64,000 nucleotides of DNA from Mucidula mucida (taxonomy: Eukaryota; Basidiomycota; Agaricomycetes; Agaricales; Physalacriaceae). The notes below the pieces were generated by a model. It did no database searches. It worked only from the letters and a program-made list of their open reading frames with translations, and had not been told where the DNA came from. The stretch spans positions 1,922,001 through 1,986,000 of the forward strand of contig JADNYV010000001.1 of NCBI GenBank assembly GCA_015501055.1, read 5' to 3'. Below, in pieces: positions 46,147-58,414 of this stretch. Position 1 is the stretch's first letter. Each line of letters starts with the position of its first letter. The position numbers were made by a program, and so were the translations under genes.

Positions 46147-47788
46147 CTACGATGGTCGTGAAGATGATGAAGGACCAGGAGCGTACAGGGGTACAGTGAC
46201 GTCCTGACCGGACGTTGATGTATCTGAAGGCGGGGCAAAACGCTCCGTATATTGTGGCGGTAACTCGACTACGCCATCAGCGTTGGGAGGAGGCAACGGG
46301 TCATCTTCAGCGTCTGTATGCAAGATGAATCTCGACGGTGTGTAGGACGACACGCCTGCCATTGCCGCCTTTCGCTGTGCGGTCGTCATTGACGCAGACG
46401 ACGCGCTTCCAGCCGTAAATGGATCAACAGCCGGAAGATTAGAGTCCTGTGAAGAAGAGAATGGATTGCCGGAAGAGAGATTAGACAAGCTCATATTATG
46501 AGAGTCTTGGTACGATGGGTTGTTTGAGGTTTGGTCGTATTCTCTCTGAGGGAAGAAGGGGAATGCGGACCCAGAAGGTGTAGGTCCGTGAATCTGATCA
46601 TCGTAGTTGCCAACCAAGTTGACTTCAGACTGGAGACGACGAGAATGCCGTTGAAAGTCTGTTCCCCCACTCCACTTGTCACTCTGATTATGCTGCTGCT
46701 TGCGCTTTACGTAGAACAGAACGAATGAAAGGACCGCGGCTAAGAAAAGGAGGGCTCCCATGACAGTTCCAGCTATGGCACCAATTGGCGTCGAACCAGC
46801 AGACGGTGAACTTGTTGCAGTCGCCGAACTTGTTGCTGTGGCGCTTTGCTCGGAGGGATCCGCAGTGACCGATGGCGAAGACGAGTTTATGCACGACGTG
46901 TCATCAGATATCCCGACCGTTTTCACGTCGGAGCTTCCGCCTTGGTGACCATCCGCGTCAACGACGAAAAAGATTATATCCGTCCCATTGTAAACGTTGG
47001 CGGTCCAATCGTATGAAGTTTCGCCTTCGGGCGGGAATACTTGGAAGGAATCACCGTTGGGAATTATACCCTATGGCGGCATTAGATTGGGACAGTACGG
47101 GGTTTGGACCATCATACCGTAATGGTGATAGGTTGCACGGCTTCGTCGTAGCCGCTGAAGGTGTAGGCTCTTGGGGGGTGCTTCAACAAAAGGTTCATTG
47201 GAATACAGTAAATTCTCTTACCGGCATTGTTGTAGAGCTGAATTCAACTCGAAAGGGAAATCAACGCCTGGCCATCACGTTAGCTACAACCGCGACTTCC
47301 AAGGAAAGATGCACGCGAACCTGGATCGGTAGTATTGCAGCTGGATCCGCTGGTGGAAGAGCCAACCTTGAGCACGCCTGTGTTTCCCCCGGCCCCGAAA
47401 CCAGTCGCATCCGACATGGTCATCACCATCTTCTGGCCAGAAGAAAACGGCAGCTTGTCTATTGTGTAGGAGCCTTTGCCATTGGAATACGCTCCGTTCG
47501 GTATGCTGATATTCCGAGGAGTACCAAAGACCTAGAGGGTTGTAAGCGGTGTCCTTCGCGAAGTAATGGCAGCACACGCACAGGAGTCAATAAGATGGAG
47601 TAAGGAGCAGTTCCACCTTTTGGCTGACAGTTAGAAGATATTCCAAGGAACCCAAATTAGTAGCGCACCACTCCATGTTATTTCGACAGAATCGCAGGAA
47701 GTCGGTTGTGTTGGGTCGAAACTAAAGGCAGAAGACGTGCCAATGCACGATAACGCGAGGGCAAGGATTGGCAACGAACGAAGACCAT
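46147..47788 (-). CDS. Single-pass membrane protein with large extracellular domain
   Basis: Reverse gene with about six exons. A signal peptide (LPILALALSCIGTSSAFS) is followed by FDPTQPTSCDSVEITWSGGT, a start typical of a fungal secreted/anchored family. The lumenal part is Gly/Ser-rich (GTPRNISIPNGAYSNGKGSY, PYTFSGYDEAVQPITITGII). A Ser/Thr linker then leads to one transmembrane helix (GAIAGTVMGALLFLAAVLSF). The cytosolic tail is about 170 residues with ELPPQYTERFAPP near the end. The topology resembles wall-stress or polarity sensors, but no such domain is certain. The ATG at 47788 is out of frame with the signal peptide by one base, so a base is missing near 47784 or the start lies in an upstream exon. 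Confidence 0.6.
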
Positions 47789-48574
47789 TTCGTAGTGGCG
47801 CAGTAAGGAGGGTGGGTGATGTGGGCCAGGCAGGCTGGTATATAAGCGTAAGGACAGAGAACGAAGGCAGTTGTTGATTCACAGTTGGCAGGGCAGAAAA
47901 GGGCGGTGTTCTGTGCCCGATGTATGTCTTCGATCGTCGCTTACATAATAATATAGCCTGATCCGAACATATGTAGATCGTGCGGCACTGGTACGCCAAA
48001 ACGCCAAATGGCTGTGTCGACGCCCTCAGTCTGCTCACCATGAAACCGTACCACATGTCAGAGTATCATGGAGATGATTCCAGGACGCCTCCAGTATGCT
48101 ACCTCTTCGAGACCATATGCGTATGGTTATCTCGGAGGGTTACCTCACCAATCCTTCTCCTTGCCCAGACCGTACCCTGGCGCGGGAGAATCCGAGGTGG
48201 CACTCCTATATAAATATCCCCTGATCGCCAGTCCCGCTTTGTCCATTTAACATGACTTTCTCTCCATGAAGCTCCCGCCTTGGGACGGCGTATAAGGCGC
48301 AGACACGTTGACTGACGTTCTGGCGTTGTTCCCATGACATTGGAACATCGTTCCTTGCCTGACGTTCAGCACATAGGAGGGAAGGATCAGCGGCCCGTAC
48401 ACGATAATGGCGTTCAGCTCGTTTGACTTTCACCGTGACATTGGCAGCACGGAACGTCACCAGATCCCCCCGAGAGAAAGCTGAATAAGGTTAAAAATGA
48501 TTCCAAACAGTTATACAAGAGATTCTTCCGCGATTTATTAATATACATACTACTGCACTCGAATAATGCCAGAG
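47789..48574. other. Intergenic region
   Basis: About 790 bp between the membrane-protein gene and the 3' end of the MetE-like gene. Short ORFs only, none with motifs. Confidence 0.4.
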
Positions 48575-50380
48575 TCAATCGGTCCAAACCTGCTTGGTGG
48601 TATCTGCTAGTAATTTCAATTTATTGTATTGATCCTGCAACGAGGGGGGATTAGCAGCTTTGCGGGCGAAGATACATAATACCCACCTGTTCAGTAAGAG
48701 GTTGCCTTGCCACACTGACGCGAATCCGCACTGCGTGCTAATGGACAATCTGCAATGGATTTCAGACACAATTTTTATGAAAGAAGCAAGTCCGGCCTAC
48801 TGATTCAAGGCCTCAGACATGGTGCGCTGGTGGTTGCCCTGAAGAAGCGCGCGAGCCGCATCGTTGATTCGGACTTTCAACGCTTCAGTTGATTCTAGCT
48901 AAAATCCCGGGTGAATCACGCTGTCATTGGAGGAGATTCAGGTAATTACCTGGCCGCGTTTCGTGGTCACCAGCCCCAGCACCGCCGATTTATTGGGCGG
49001 AAGATATTTTAAAGCTGCGAAGTCTCCGGACCGCTCATCGTCGTACTCCAACTATCGCGCGCGATGTCAGCCATAGTTCCGGGGAAATCAGGACGCCGCT
49101 AGACGCACGTAAAAGGTATCCACATCAAGGTTGTTGAAGACTTTGGACGCGATAGGATCGTAGCCACCGTCACAGAAATGAGCGCCCTACATCATGTCAG
49201 CGTCAATATTCTATCTACCACGTCAAGATGCCCACCATAAAATTGCCACGACACATGTGCACACTGACAGTGAGATCGTCCGGACGACCATTTGTGCAGA
49301 CATTGATGGCACGAATATAGGTGTCAAGTAGAGACTCGGGATCGACGCTCGTCTCCATCATCCTGCATCGGACGGAGTCACTACAGAAGAAGCAAATGTC
49401 GGGTCGTCAATCTGGATGTGGCCTAAGACCAATGGCACTAGAGGTTAGCAGGACCAAAGACCTAGAAGACAGCCATTGACGTACGGCACCCCAAATCGTA
49501 GAGCTCTTGAAATTCCTGGCGATAGGCGACGCCCAAGTCATCAAAGTATTCATCTGCTGGAAAGCTAAGTTGTCTGATTTGAACGGTCTATCGACACATA
49601 CCGTCATTCGTATACACGTTATGGTCATATGTATAGTCCGAGCCATGTCGTTGATGGAACCAGGACGGGGAACAGACGTTGAGTTTGATATATTTGACAT
49701 CCTGGGCAGAGGTCAGTCAGAGGATATCTTTTCAAAAACAGATGGACCTACATCAGGAGCGACAAGACTCGCAGTATACTTGAATTGGTCCACATAGAAG
49801 GGTTTCGTGCGTTTGATTTTCCCCTTGCAGTAAGAGTCGGAACATGTGTTCAATCTGGACACACGAGAAGACCAACCGAACAGTATATAGTCTTATCAGA
49901 AGTCACTCCCGCGTCCTTCATCACAGCGATGTGGGTATATAGTCCTGTGGAAACAAGTTAGTCTACGTTTCGTTGAATTACGCTTAACCTGCTTTGAATT
50001 CGTCGATAGGACCTAACAAACGCGCTGAGAAGGCGGATAGAGAAAAGGGGAAGAGCACCTACGTGTAGGCATCAACACCATGCCCTCAAGGTTGTCAAAC
50101 ACACCCTCGAAAAACATGCCTCTGGAGATATCGGGAAGACGTGAGAATCAATGAAATACCTAGGAAATACATACCTCCTCATCTCACCGTCGGTGATAGT
50201 CTTGAAGCCCAAGTCCTGCTGGAGCTTCACGACGTGCTGAATCGCCATGTCCTCAGCAGACCTGAGCTCCTCGAGAGAGCACTTTCCCGCCTCATACAAG
50301 CCGCGTTTCTCAAATAGATACTTTGGTCGAAGGAGCGACCCGACGTGTTCAGCACGGAACGGAGGGTTGCGAGCAGTCAT
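48575..50380 (-). CDS. MetE-like (cobalamin-independent) methyltransferase family protein (two frame breaks)
   Basis: Reverse gene starting at 50380 (MTARNPPFRAEHVGSLLRP) and ending at 48575 (LLADTTKQVWTD), more than ten exons, about 390 aa. It covers only the C-terminal catalytic barrel of cobalamin-independent methionine synthase. Motifs in order: FKTITDGEMRRG, TIYCSGKIKRTKPFYVDQF, ELYDLGCRHIQIDDPTF, DLTVSVHMCRGNF, HFCDGGYDPIA, AVLGLVTTKRGQLEST, STQCGFASVWQGN. The H-x-C of VHMCRG and the Cys of QCGF match zinc ligands of MetE. Stand-alone relatives are often annotated MetE but their substrate is unproven. Single-base losses near 49391 and 48702 break the frame. Confidence 0.8.
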
Positions 50381-51108
50381 GATATGAAGAAGAAATGAAC
50401 CACAGGTGAGCTGAGTGTGTATTTAAGCTAGGCGGGAAACAGTTTGGAATTCTTGACAGTTTACACAAGGAACGAAGAAGCTCAGTGATTGCCTTGGTTG
50501 CCGGAAAGATAGGAGCCGGACAACCTCTCGCCTTCGCTTCCGGGTAAAACAGGGGAGGCGGGGCCCACTGAGGCCATTAGTGCGCACAGGACATTGAAAC
50601 TGCGGTGCGGACATGGTCGCTGTTACCAGTATAGTGTTCGTAGAGGCTGAAAAGACAACGATGTCGAAAGGAGCGGATTTTTAATTTAGAGCCTGAGAGC
50701 GTAGGACGAAAAGTGTAAAAGTTGGGCGGTGAAATCGGCAAACCTTTTGATTTACCCTGGTCCTCGTTGAATGCCGTAGCTGCAGTCGTAGTACTTTCAA
50801 GTTGTATTGCTTATAGGCCTGCTCAATTTCGGAAATGAATATTTGAATGCGTCAACGTGTTGGGTTCAAGTCTGGTGGGCTCGTCGTCTGTTGGAATCAA
50901 CGGAGAAACGCCTGAACCAGGAGATTGATGACGCAGCACGTGACCTGTGGCTTGGCCAGCTAGCCAGTTACGGAAGTTGCCGTAGTAATCTTTCCACCGC
51001 TATAACTGGTTTCTTACAGCCGTCCTCAAGATTACTAGACCCCCGTACGCGCCTTCTTGCTCGAAATATCGCCTGACTGATCCCGATTTGCCTGTGTAGA
51101 CATCAAGA
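50381..51108. other. Divergent intergenic region MetE-like / eL13
   Basis: About 730 bp with short ORFs of no recognisable family. It must hold the strong promoter of the ribosomal protein gene; pyrimidine-rich tracts occur, but no motif can be assigned with confidence. Confidence 0.35.
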
Positions 51109-51887
51109 ATGGGTTTTGCGCACAACAACGGTGGGTCTATCAAGAAAACTACGACTTGTATATTGAACGATTGGTGCAGTCCTCCATGCGAACCATTTCC
51201 GCAAGGACTGGCAGCGACGGGTTCGCACCTGGTTCGACCAGCCCGGGCGCAAGCTCCGCCGCCGCACCGCCCGCAAGACCAAAGCCGCCGCACTTGGCGT
51301 CCGTCCATTAAACCTCCTCCGCCCTGCCGTCCGTGGCCAAACCGTGCGCTACAACCGAAAACTCCGTGAAGGTCGTGGATTCACCTTCGGCGAGCTCAAG
51401 GAGGCTGGTATCGGAAAGAAAGAGGCACGAAGTGTTGGCATCGTTGTTGACCACCGAAGGAGAAACCTGAGCGAGGAGGGCAAGAAGTTGAACGTCGACA
51501 GACTCAAGGCCTACAAGGCCAAGCTTGTCGTCTTCCCCAGGAAGGCTGGCAAGCCCAAAAAGGGCGACTCTTCAGTGCGTTTTTCTTATCAATTTCCATC
51601 GTGATATGTTTTTTGAACTTTTTGTAGCCCGAAGACCTCAAAGCTGCTACCATCCGCACCGTTCCCGCCCTCCCCGATACATATGTGGCCGAGGCCCCCC
51701 GCAAAATCACCGACGACGAGCGTTCTTTCGAAGCTTACAAGACTCTCCGTACTGCTCGTGCCAACGCCCGGTACGAGGGTGCTCGCAAGGCGCGCCAAGC
51801 CAAGGTCTGTGTTAATTGTCATCTTCACAGTAACAGTACTAACATCCATTGTAGAAGGAGGAGGAGGAGGCAGCCAAGAAGAAGTAA
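51109..51887 (+). CDS. RPL13: 60S ribosomal protein eL13
   Basis: Exons 51109-51130, 51180-51574, 51628-51804, 51855-51887; 208 aa, the normal length. The sequence starts [20 protein letters not shown] and continues [58 protein letters not shown]. It ends in a Lys/Glu-rich tail ([11 protein letters not shown]). A first coding exon of only seven codons followed by an intron is common in ribosomal protein genes of this group. Codon use is biased to C-ending codons, as expected for high expression. Confidence 0.95.
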
Positions 51888-52092
51888 ATACGGTGTTCTT
51901 GTTGCTCTATTATGCTCTTTCCTCAGTATGCTCTTTACGCGTGCTATGCCTTATGCCAATGTGAGGAGTTGTCCGATGCGAACGAATGTAAGGCCTCGAA
52001 ATCCGAATGGTCCTTGATATTGTTTGTCCGTTGGTATACCGTTAGTATATAGTAGAGATGCTCTAAGATAAGTTGGGCCCTCTAGTGGTCTA

Positions 52093-53846
52093 TTAGTATA
52101 AATTTGCTGCCTTCTCGCTGGCTTTGATCTTTTTGTCTACCGCTTCCTTCGCCTCCGTATTGGCCACCTCGGCAAACACCTTGAGATGATGTACCATTCC
52201 AGCAACCTCCTTCAGAACACCTAGCACCTCTTGGTTACCAGTCATGAACCCGAACTCGGCATATGTCAATCCTTGTTCAGCCGCAAACTCTTTTACCATG
52301 TCACTGGCTTTCCTGAGGTTGTGACGTGGGACTCTAGGGAACAGATGGTGCGCAACTTGCAATTGTAGACCTCCATGAATAAATGCAATGGAATCAGGAC
52401 AGTAAATGTCGGTCGTCGTTCGCATTTGACGGTGAGGCCATGATTCCGCAGGGCCAAGGTCCTCGGTCGACATGGAGAAATGCGAGAGTACAATCTTGAC
52501 AAGAGTCAACACGTATCGTATCAAACCAGATATGGAAACGTACTGTGATATGCAACGGACTCGTTGCAGCGTGGCTGACAAGCACATACATTAATGCCTT
52601 CTGCCACGTCCCGCAGCCAATGAGGACTTGACTGAACCAAACCCAGAAACATGCGACCCCAAGGACTTCGAGGCCCCAAGCCCAGCCATGTCCCCGGGCA
52701 CGTTTGGTGTCAAATGCGCGATTGAAGATGCTGGTGTACGAGCGGACGTACAAATTGAATCGCCCGAACATCATGACAATGTAGAACAGCTTGTGCTGTA
52801 GTTGTACGAAAAAGCGCGCCGCAGCATCGAACTTGAGGGTTTTCTTGTAATAGGAGGAGTAGATGTTATTAAAGAAGACGGGCGAGATGGCGAAGAAGGG
52901 TAGGTGCTCAATGTCCGGGTCACTTTGCCGCTACGTCAGTCTGCTGCGTTGGGGATGGCGGATGTACGCACTGTGTGGGGTGATTAGTGACGACTAAGAG
53001 CCGAGACGCGTTAGTGGAACGTTAGGCGGGACTAGACAAGGGCTTACGGTGATGAATGTTATGGTTCTGGACCGGAGTTTGTCAGGGAGAATTGCACGAG
53101 AAGGCAAAGAGACTTACATCGACCCACCAGCCGACGCTTAAACCGCCAATAAAGTCGGCAACGAATATGGAGATGAGCCTGTCAATATTCCAGTTTCCAG
53201 AGACGCCTATATGTCCGAGGTCGTGAACGAAGAACATGAGTTGGTGCCACATCAACCCAAGTAGAACCGCGGATGTCATCAACCAGTTGTGATAGTAGGC
53301 GAAGGCCGAAGTTGCTCCAAGAAGAACGTATCGAAAGACTTCGGGACCATAACCGGTAAAGAAGGGGCACTTGTAGAGTCCGGCATCTATAACACGTTTG
53401 TGGAGTTGTCTGTACGCTGCAGCCTGGCGAGCTTGAACCTCCTGATCTAAAGCGGGCACAGCGGGGGGAATAAGGTCATCCATAGTAGGGGCGTCCTCTA
53501 CCCGAGTAACCTGGTGAAGAGAACGAGAGGGGTCCGGTGAAGCCTCTTTAAACCATTTGCCTTGACTATGTGTCCATCCTGACATCACTGGGGGGAGCAG
53601 AGAGACCCATGGCGCGTCCTGCAGCTTGCCAATGGCGTACTTGTGAACCATTGCGAGGGCAGCATCACAATGATATGCGTCAATTTCATCTGTTGCATCC
53701 CTGCCAACAAAATGCAAGAGAGAAAGAGAGCCGCCGGGGTGTGCGTCAAGCCAAAACTTGGGTATGCGTAGAACATTGTCGCGATAGACGATAATGGTCT
53801 GACCCTCAAGAATGAGCGACGCGACCTTTTCGCGTGAGAAGGACAT
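52093..53846 (-). CDS. Delta8-sphingolipid desaturase with N-terminal cytochrome b5 domain
   Basis: Five exons (53846-53118, 53066-53048, 52993-52972, 52922-52544, 52494-52093), 516 aa, no frame breaks. The cytochrome b5 domain has the heme motif WLDAHPGGSLSL and a second heme His in DAYHCDAALAMVHKYAIG. The desaturase domain has the three histidine boxes HDLGH, HNIHH and QVAHH; the Q in place of the first H is the hallmark of front-end desaturases. Fungal members of this layout desaturate the sphingoid base of glucosylceramide in the ER. Exons 2 and 3 are 19 and 22 nt and carry the second His box. The ATG is 106 bp from that of Pal1. Confidence 0.9.
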
Positions 53847-53952
53847 GGTCTGAGAAGGAGGGTATGACTAAGCCGAGCACGAGTTCTTGGCGTGAGCCGT
53901 GAGAATTGATCCTCGTTCATCGTTACGACGACGACCGGTTCAAATACTTGAA
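53847..53952. promoter_or_regulatory. 106-bp bidirectional promoter desaturase / Pal1
   Basis: Only 106 bp separate the divergent start codons at 53846 (minus) and 53953 (plus). No TATA box is evident. Confidence 0.45.
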
Positions 53953-55334
53953 ATGTCGCCCGTCGCACTCGACCCATTTTCTGACGCACCACCACCACGC
54001 CCGCCGCCAAAGTCGTCTAGGTCAAGGATGCCCGTGTCCTCGACCCCGCTTGCCGACGCCGTCAAGGATACTGTCCACGTACGAAACAACTCTAATTCAG
54101 AATATTCTCCCCGCCGTGTCGGCAGGAGTCATACAGCAGCGTACGTTGCATCTGATGGGTCAGTCGAACAACTCTGACCTTTTTTCATTGCAGCACTCCA
54201 GTACCCTCGCCAAAGCATCCGTCGATGGGTAGGCGATCTCACTCGCAGGACTCTGGCGTTGCTCCGGAAAAGCCGCCCAAGTCGCGCTCAAAGTCGAAAA
54301 AGGTCAACTCTGCCCATGCCGACGTTATAGACCGCCTCGACTTTACTGGCGGTGGCCCCAGTACGTCTGACCCCACATTCGCGATCGATGCGCTCAGCTG
54401 ACTAACCCCTCCCAGTGTTCCATCACGACGGCCCCTTCGATGCCTGCGCTCCTTCACGCAACAAGCACCCCCGCAAGGCTCCCATGGCAGCCTGGTCTCC
54501 CGGCACAGAGCGTGCAAGCGGTCCTTATCCTGCTGCAGACGCCTATGACGCCTTGTCTCCTTCGTACGATCAGCCCAACAAGAAGAAGGATGCTCTCGCA
54601 GAGGTGAGCACTTTCAAAGCACTCTTTTACTTTTATTCGTGCTTATTCCAACTTAGGCGTGGGGCATCCACGAGCCTGAGCCCTTTGAAGAGTTCTTTGC
54701 TGGAGGCGGAGGGCGTGGCGACACTCCTGCTAGCTCCATCTACAATGGCAGAGAAGGCACTCGCTCCGCTGTTCCAAAGCGTACCAAGGAGGCGTACCTT
54801 GGTGATGACATGGCACCGAGATCCCGCGGAACTAGACGTAACATGCCCCCTCCCCAACCCATCTTTGTCCCAGATGCCCACCACGACGATGTTTCCGGTT
54901 CGCCTCCCGTCACTTCGCCTGGACTACCAAAGCGATCAAAGTCGTTGATGCACCGCATCCGAAAGATGAGAGAGTCCCCCAACGTGCCTGTTGATGCAGA
55001 CTACGAGCAGCCTCCGTCTCCATCATCACCCGGTGACCGTGCTGTTAGGCCCACCCATCGCACACAGAACTCATTCCTAGGTTTAGGCCGCTTTGCTAGC
55101 AACAGATCCGATACCCCGTCGGAACCCTTCATTCTCGTTGACACCAATGGCAACAAAGACATCCACAAGGACCTTCCCACGGTTCCGTCTTCGGGTGCTT
55201 CGCCTGTTGATGTCCCCCATACTGCATACTTTGATGGAGGACACGGCACTAGGAACCATAGTGCCTCTCCGGGTGGTGGCCTAGGCAGAAAGACGAGCCT
55301 GATGAAGAAGATGAAGGGTGTTGTCCGACGATAG
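53953..55334 (+). CDS. PAL1: Pal1 family cell-morphology protein
   Basis: Exons 53953-54140, 54194-54360, 54416-54603, 54657-55334; 406 aa. The Pal1 core is evident: DVIDRLDFTGGGPMFHHDGP followed by FDACAPSRN. A downstream AWGIHEPEPFEEFFAGGG is the second conserved block. The rest is Pro/Ser-rich and basic (SRSKSKKVNS, PKRSKSLMHRIRKMRESP, GRKTSLMKKMKGVVRR at the C-terminus). Pal1 is a cortical protein at growing tips and endocytic sites that keeps cell shape in yeasts. Confidence 0.88.
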
Positions 55335-56437
55335 ATGCATCTCCGAAGGAACCCGTCTTACGGCCTGAACATGCCTTCTTCATCTAACGACAACTCCCTT
55401 CCGTTGTAAATCCTGTCTATATGTTGCCCCTTTTTCAGTTTCCCATTTTCAGTACAGTAATGTTTCGTTATCTACGTACAGACTGAGCCTTGTATTGTAC
55501 TAGATCTTTTTTTGTATCCATCCGACTTGTGAATCCTATTTATTTACACTACCTTTTATCAAGCTTTATCATTACGAACAGTTGAGGACATTACGATTAG
55601 TTGAGGACGATGCGCTCGGATCTATGATAATCGGTGGTTTGTCGCCCGGTTAGTTGATCTCGTTCAAGACTATTGTGACTAGTTGGTTCACTCTTCAATG
55701 CTCCTCGATTACGGTGCTGGAAATGTTCAGAATCTGACGAGTGAACACTGTATCTACTCTGGGACACAAATTCACCTCGATAACCTGTCCAAAAGACTTC
55801 AAGCTCGCCACCATCAGCACAAATTCTCCTCTTAGCAATTCGGCCCTCAAATTTCTCTAGTCAGTCGTGTTTCCCGGTATAGGCGCATTTGAAACCGCCA
55901 TTGAAAACCTTGCGACCGAAGGGCTTCTTGAGCCGTTGCGAGAGTACATCATATCAGGCCGGCCTTTGTATTGGCCATGCCGAGGTTCTCCTTGAATCCT
56001 CTGCCAAGTTGCCTGTACCTGGATTACTTAGGAATCATGCCTTTGCCCATAACGTGGTTTGAGGACACGGATACGGCCGCGCCTGATGTAGGATGGAATC
56101 TCCTACACTCCGACTCAGACAATTCAAATCCACGACTCAAAATATTACTACCTCAGTGTGCATTTATACTGTGGTCCAACAATGATGAATATAAGGCACA
56201 GGTAACGACATGGTGTGTAAGTGGCGTACAACCTGGTAGACGCGACATACTGAATTAGAACATCCCAAGATAACCTTCTCAAAGCCAGAATTAACGCAGA
56301 TCACATTCATCTATGTTGAGTACAATATATGTTTAACAATGTGATTCATTGAGAGCGACTGAAAAATACTGGAACATAGCCAGCGTAGACAGACAATTCT
56401 TACGAAAAGAATCGAGCATAACCGGACTCAGACGCAC
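55335..56437. other. 1.1-kb intergenic region
   Basis: Between Pal1 and the four-copy family. One ORF of 95 codons (55971-56258) has no motif. The region is T- and A-rich near 55440-55570, as expected for a 3' UTR and polyadenylation zone. Confidence 0.4.
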
Positions 56438-56985
56438 CTAAGATGCCGCGTAGGGAGTATACCACTTGGGCATGCCCGTAACACCCAAGATTTCCCGGTA
56501 CTTGTGCGTCCGATCCTTTCTCCTCGCCTGCCTCCTCCTCGCCCTTTCAGACACATTACTCGCAAAGAAGAAACATATACACGGCATACCCGCCTTGTCC
56601 TTCCCATAGTCCATGACTTCGACGAACTCGAAACCCGGTTTGTACTTGTACGGGAGAAGCCTCAGGATTTCCTCTATCGCGGGATCTATGCGGCTTGATG
56701 CAGGTGGGCGATTGTCCTCGCGGAATTTCCTTTCGATCGCCCAGTCCATGATTTCCATCATAGTCATTGCGTAGCCGTAGACTTGGTATTTTCGGGTATT
56801 TAGTCCTTGGAACGCAAATCGGCGGACAGGCAACGTCGTAGTACTTGTCGGAAGATCTGCAATGAACATCAGTGAATTTCTGTGGGAAACAAAAGGTGTG
56901 GCGTACTCCGAGTCTGATTTTGTCGACTTTGGCTTCTCCTCGCGTTTGGCGTCCAGCAGAGAGCAAATGAAACAGATTTTGCCAT
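56438..56985 (-). CDS. Tandem unknown family, copy A (compensated frameshifts)
   Basis: Exons 56985-56907 and 56856-56438, 165 aa. The C-terminal two thirds match copies B-D: YQVYGYAMTMMEIMDWAIER, PAIEEILRLLPYKYKPGFEF, MPCICFFFASNVS, EILGVTGMPKWYTPYA. Relative to the paralogues, exon 1 lacks one base (near 56966) and exon 2 has one extra base in an A-run (near 56790). The two cancel: the ORF is open from ATG to stop, but the residues between are read in a different frame (NLPTSTTTLPVRRFAF instead of the SSDKYYDVACPP type). The function is unknown. Confidence 0.65.
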
Positions 56986-57344
56986 GGAGTAATGGTGGTT
57001 TGGGATAAAGGTGCGTGAGATTACGGCCCTTTGTTCAAATGACGGGGGTCACGTGATGGAGCTCCAAGTCGCCATGGGTTGTGGCGATCCTTGAATGCGC
57101 GTCCGTCAGCTTAAACAGAACAGATGAGAGCTGTAGATATTGAATCAAAAGACAAGAGTGGTTGTGCAGTTCAACGCCGCTTAATTGATTGGGATAGGAA
57201 ACTCTACATTGCGTAAGACTATAGAACATGAATTTGGAAAGCGTGTGGAGAGCGGTCGATATCAAACATCAATGGGGCACGGGAGAGAAGTAGCCTGGAG
57301 ATACTCAGACAGAGCAAAGGCGCGACATCAGGAATGGGACTCAC

Positions 57345-57896
57345 CTAGGACACCGAAAACGGTGTATACCACTTCGGCATACCCGTGACACCCAGAATGT
57401 CCTGAAATATCTTTGTAAAATCCTTCCTTTTCGCTTGTCGTATCGCGTCTTCCGACGTGTTGCTTCCAAAAAAGAAGCACAGACACGGCAGGCCGACCTT
57501 GTGCTTGTCGTAGTCCATGACTTGGACGAAATCAAAACCAGGCTTGTACTTGTAAGGAAGACGTCGCCGTATCTCCTTAATCGCAGGGTTTATGCGGCGG
57601 GATGTGGGCGCGCCTATATCCTCGCGAAACTTGCGTTCTATCGCCCAGTCCCGGATTTCAAACATGGTCATTGCATAACCATAGACTTGAAATCGAATGG
57701 GCGGTTTGGCGTGTTTGTCGCGAACCGGCGGACAGATTATGTCGTAGAACAAGTCGGGAGATCTTTCCCGAGCATCAGTAACGGGGGTTGGGAATGATAA
57801 TGAAGCGCACTTCGGCTCTTCTCGCGGCGTCCACCGCTCGGTGTTCTCCTCAGATGTCGTGTCTGATGGTACCGCGAAAGAAACAGACTTGCCCAT
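57345..57896 (-). CDS. Tandem unknown family, copy B
   Basis: Exons 57896-57811 and 57762-57345, 167 aa. It starts MGKSVSFAVPSDTTSEENTE. After the intron come SPDLFYDIICPPVRDKHAKP, FQVYGYAMTMFEIRDWAIER, INPAIKEIRRRLPYKYKPGF, MDYDKHKVGLPCLCFFFG and LGVTGMPKWYTPFSVS. It is the most diverged copy. No known domain; the mixed charge and lack of signal peptide suggest a cytosolic or nuclear protein. Stop TAG is followed directly by GTGAGT. Confidence 0.7.
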   Translation of the reverse strand: MGKSVSFAVPSDTTSEENTERWTPREEPKCASLSFPTPVTDARERSPDLFYDIICPPVRDKHAKPPIRFQVYGYAMTMFEIRDWAIERKFREDIGAPTSRRINPAIKEIRRRLPYKYKPGFDFVQVMDYDKHKVGLPCLCFFFGSNTSEDAIRQAKRKDFTKIFQDILGVTGMPKWYTPFSVS

Positions 57897-58414
57897 GGGA
57901 ACTAAGAGGAAGGCAATGATGGATCAGAAGACAGATGCGCGGTCACCTTCCCGCCTTTGTTTTTGGCAACGCAATCACGTGGCCTACTAATCGAGAACAA
58001 TGAAAAATTCCAACACAGCACAAATTGTAGGACCTCATGAAACAGGTGGCACAGAGGAAGACGAGGTCCTAAGTATTTCATATTATCGAAGAAATGAACG
58101 GTATCCGCTGCCGAGGTAGCAGACAACGGCAATCGTGAGGTTGATAAGGCTCACAATGTACAACTCGAAACTGAGCAACAATCAGCCTTCCTGGAGTATC
58201 AGCGAACAGACCTGTTGCACGGGAGTATTGAACAATGAAAAGATTACGAGCGCGGTGATGTTTTGAAAATATTGAATGGATTCGGAAGACATATGTCATT
58301 ATCAATACAACATGAACATCGAGAGCGACTGGATAGCAATGTAACACAAAAGTAGATAAAGAGACTAGCCAATCGTCAGTTTGAAATAGAGCTTACCCCG
58401 TAAATTCCACTCAC

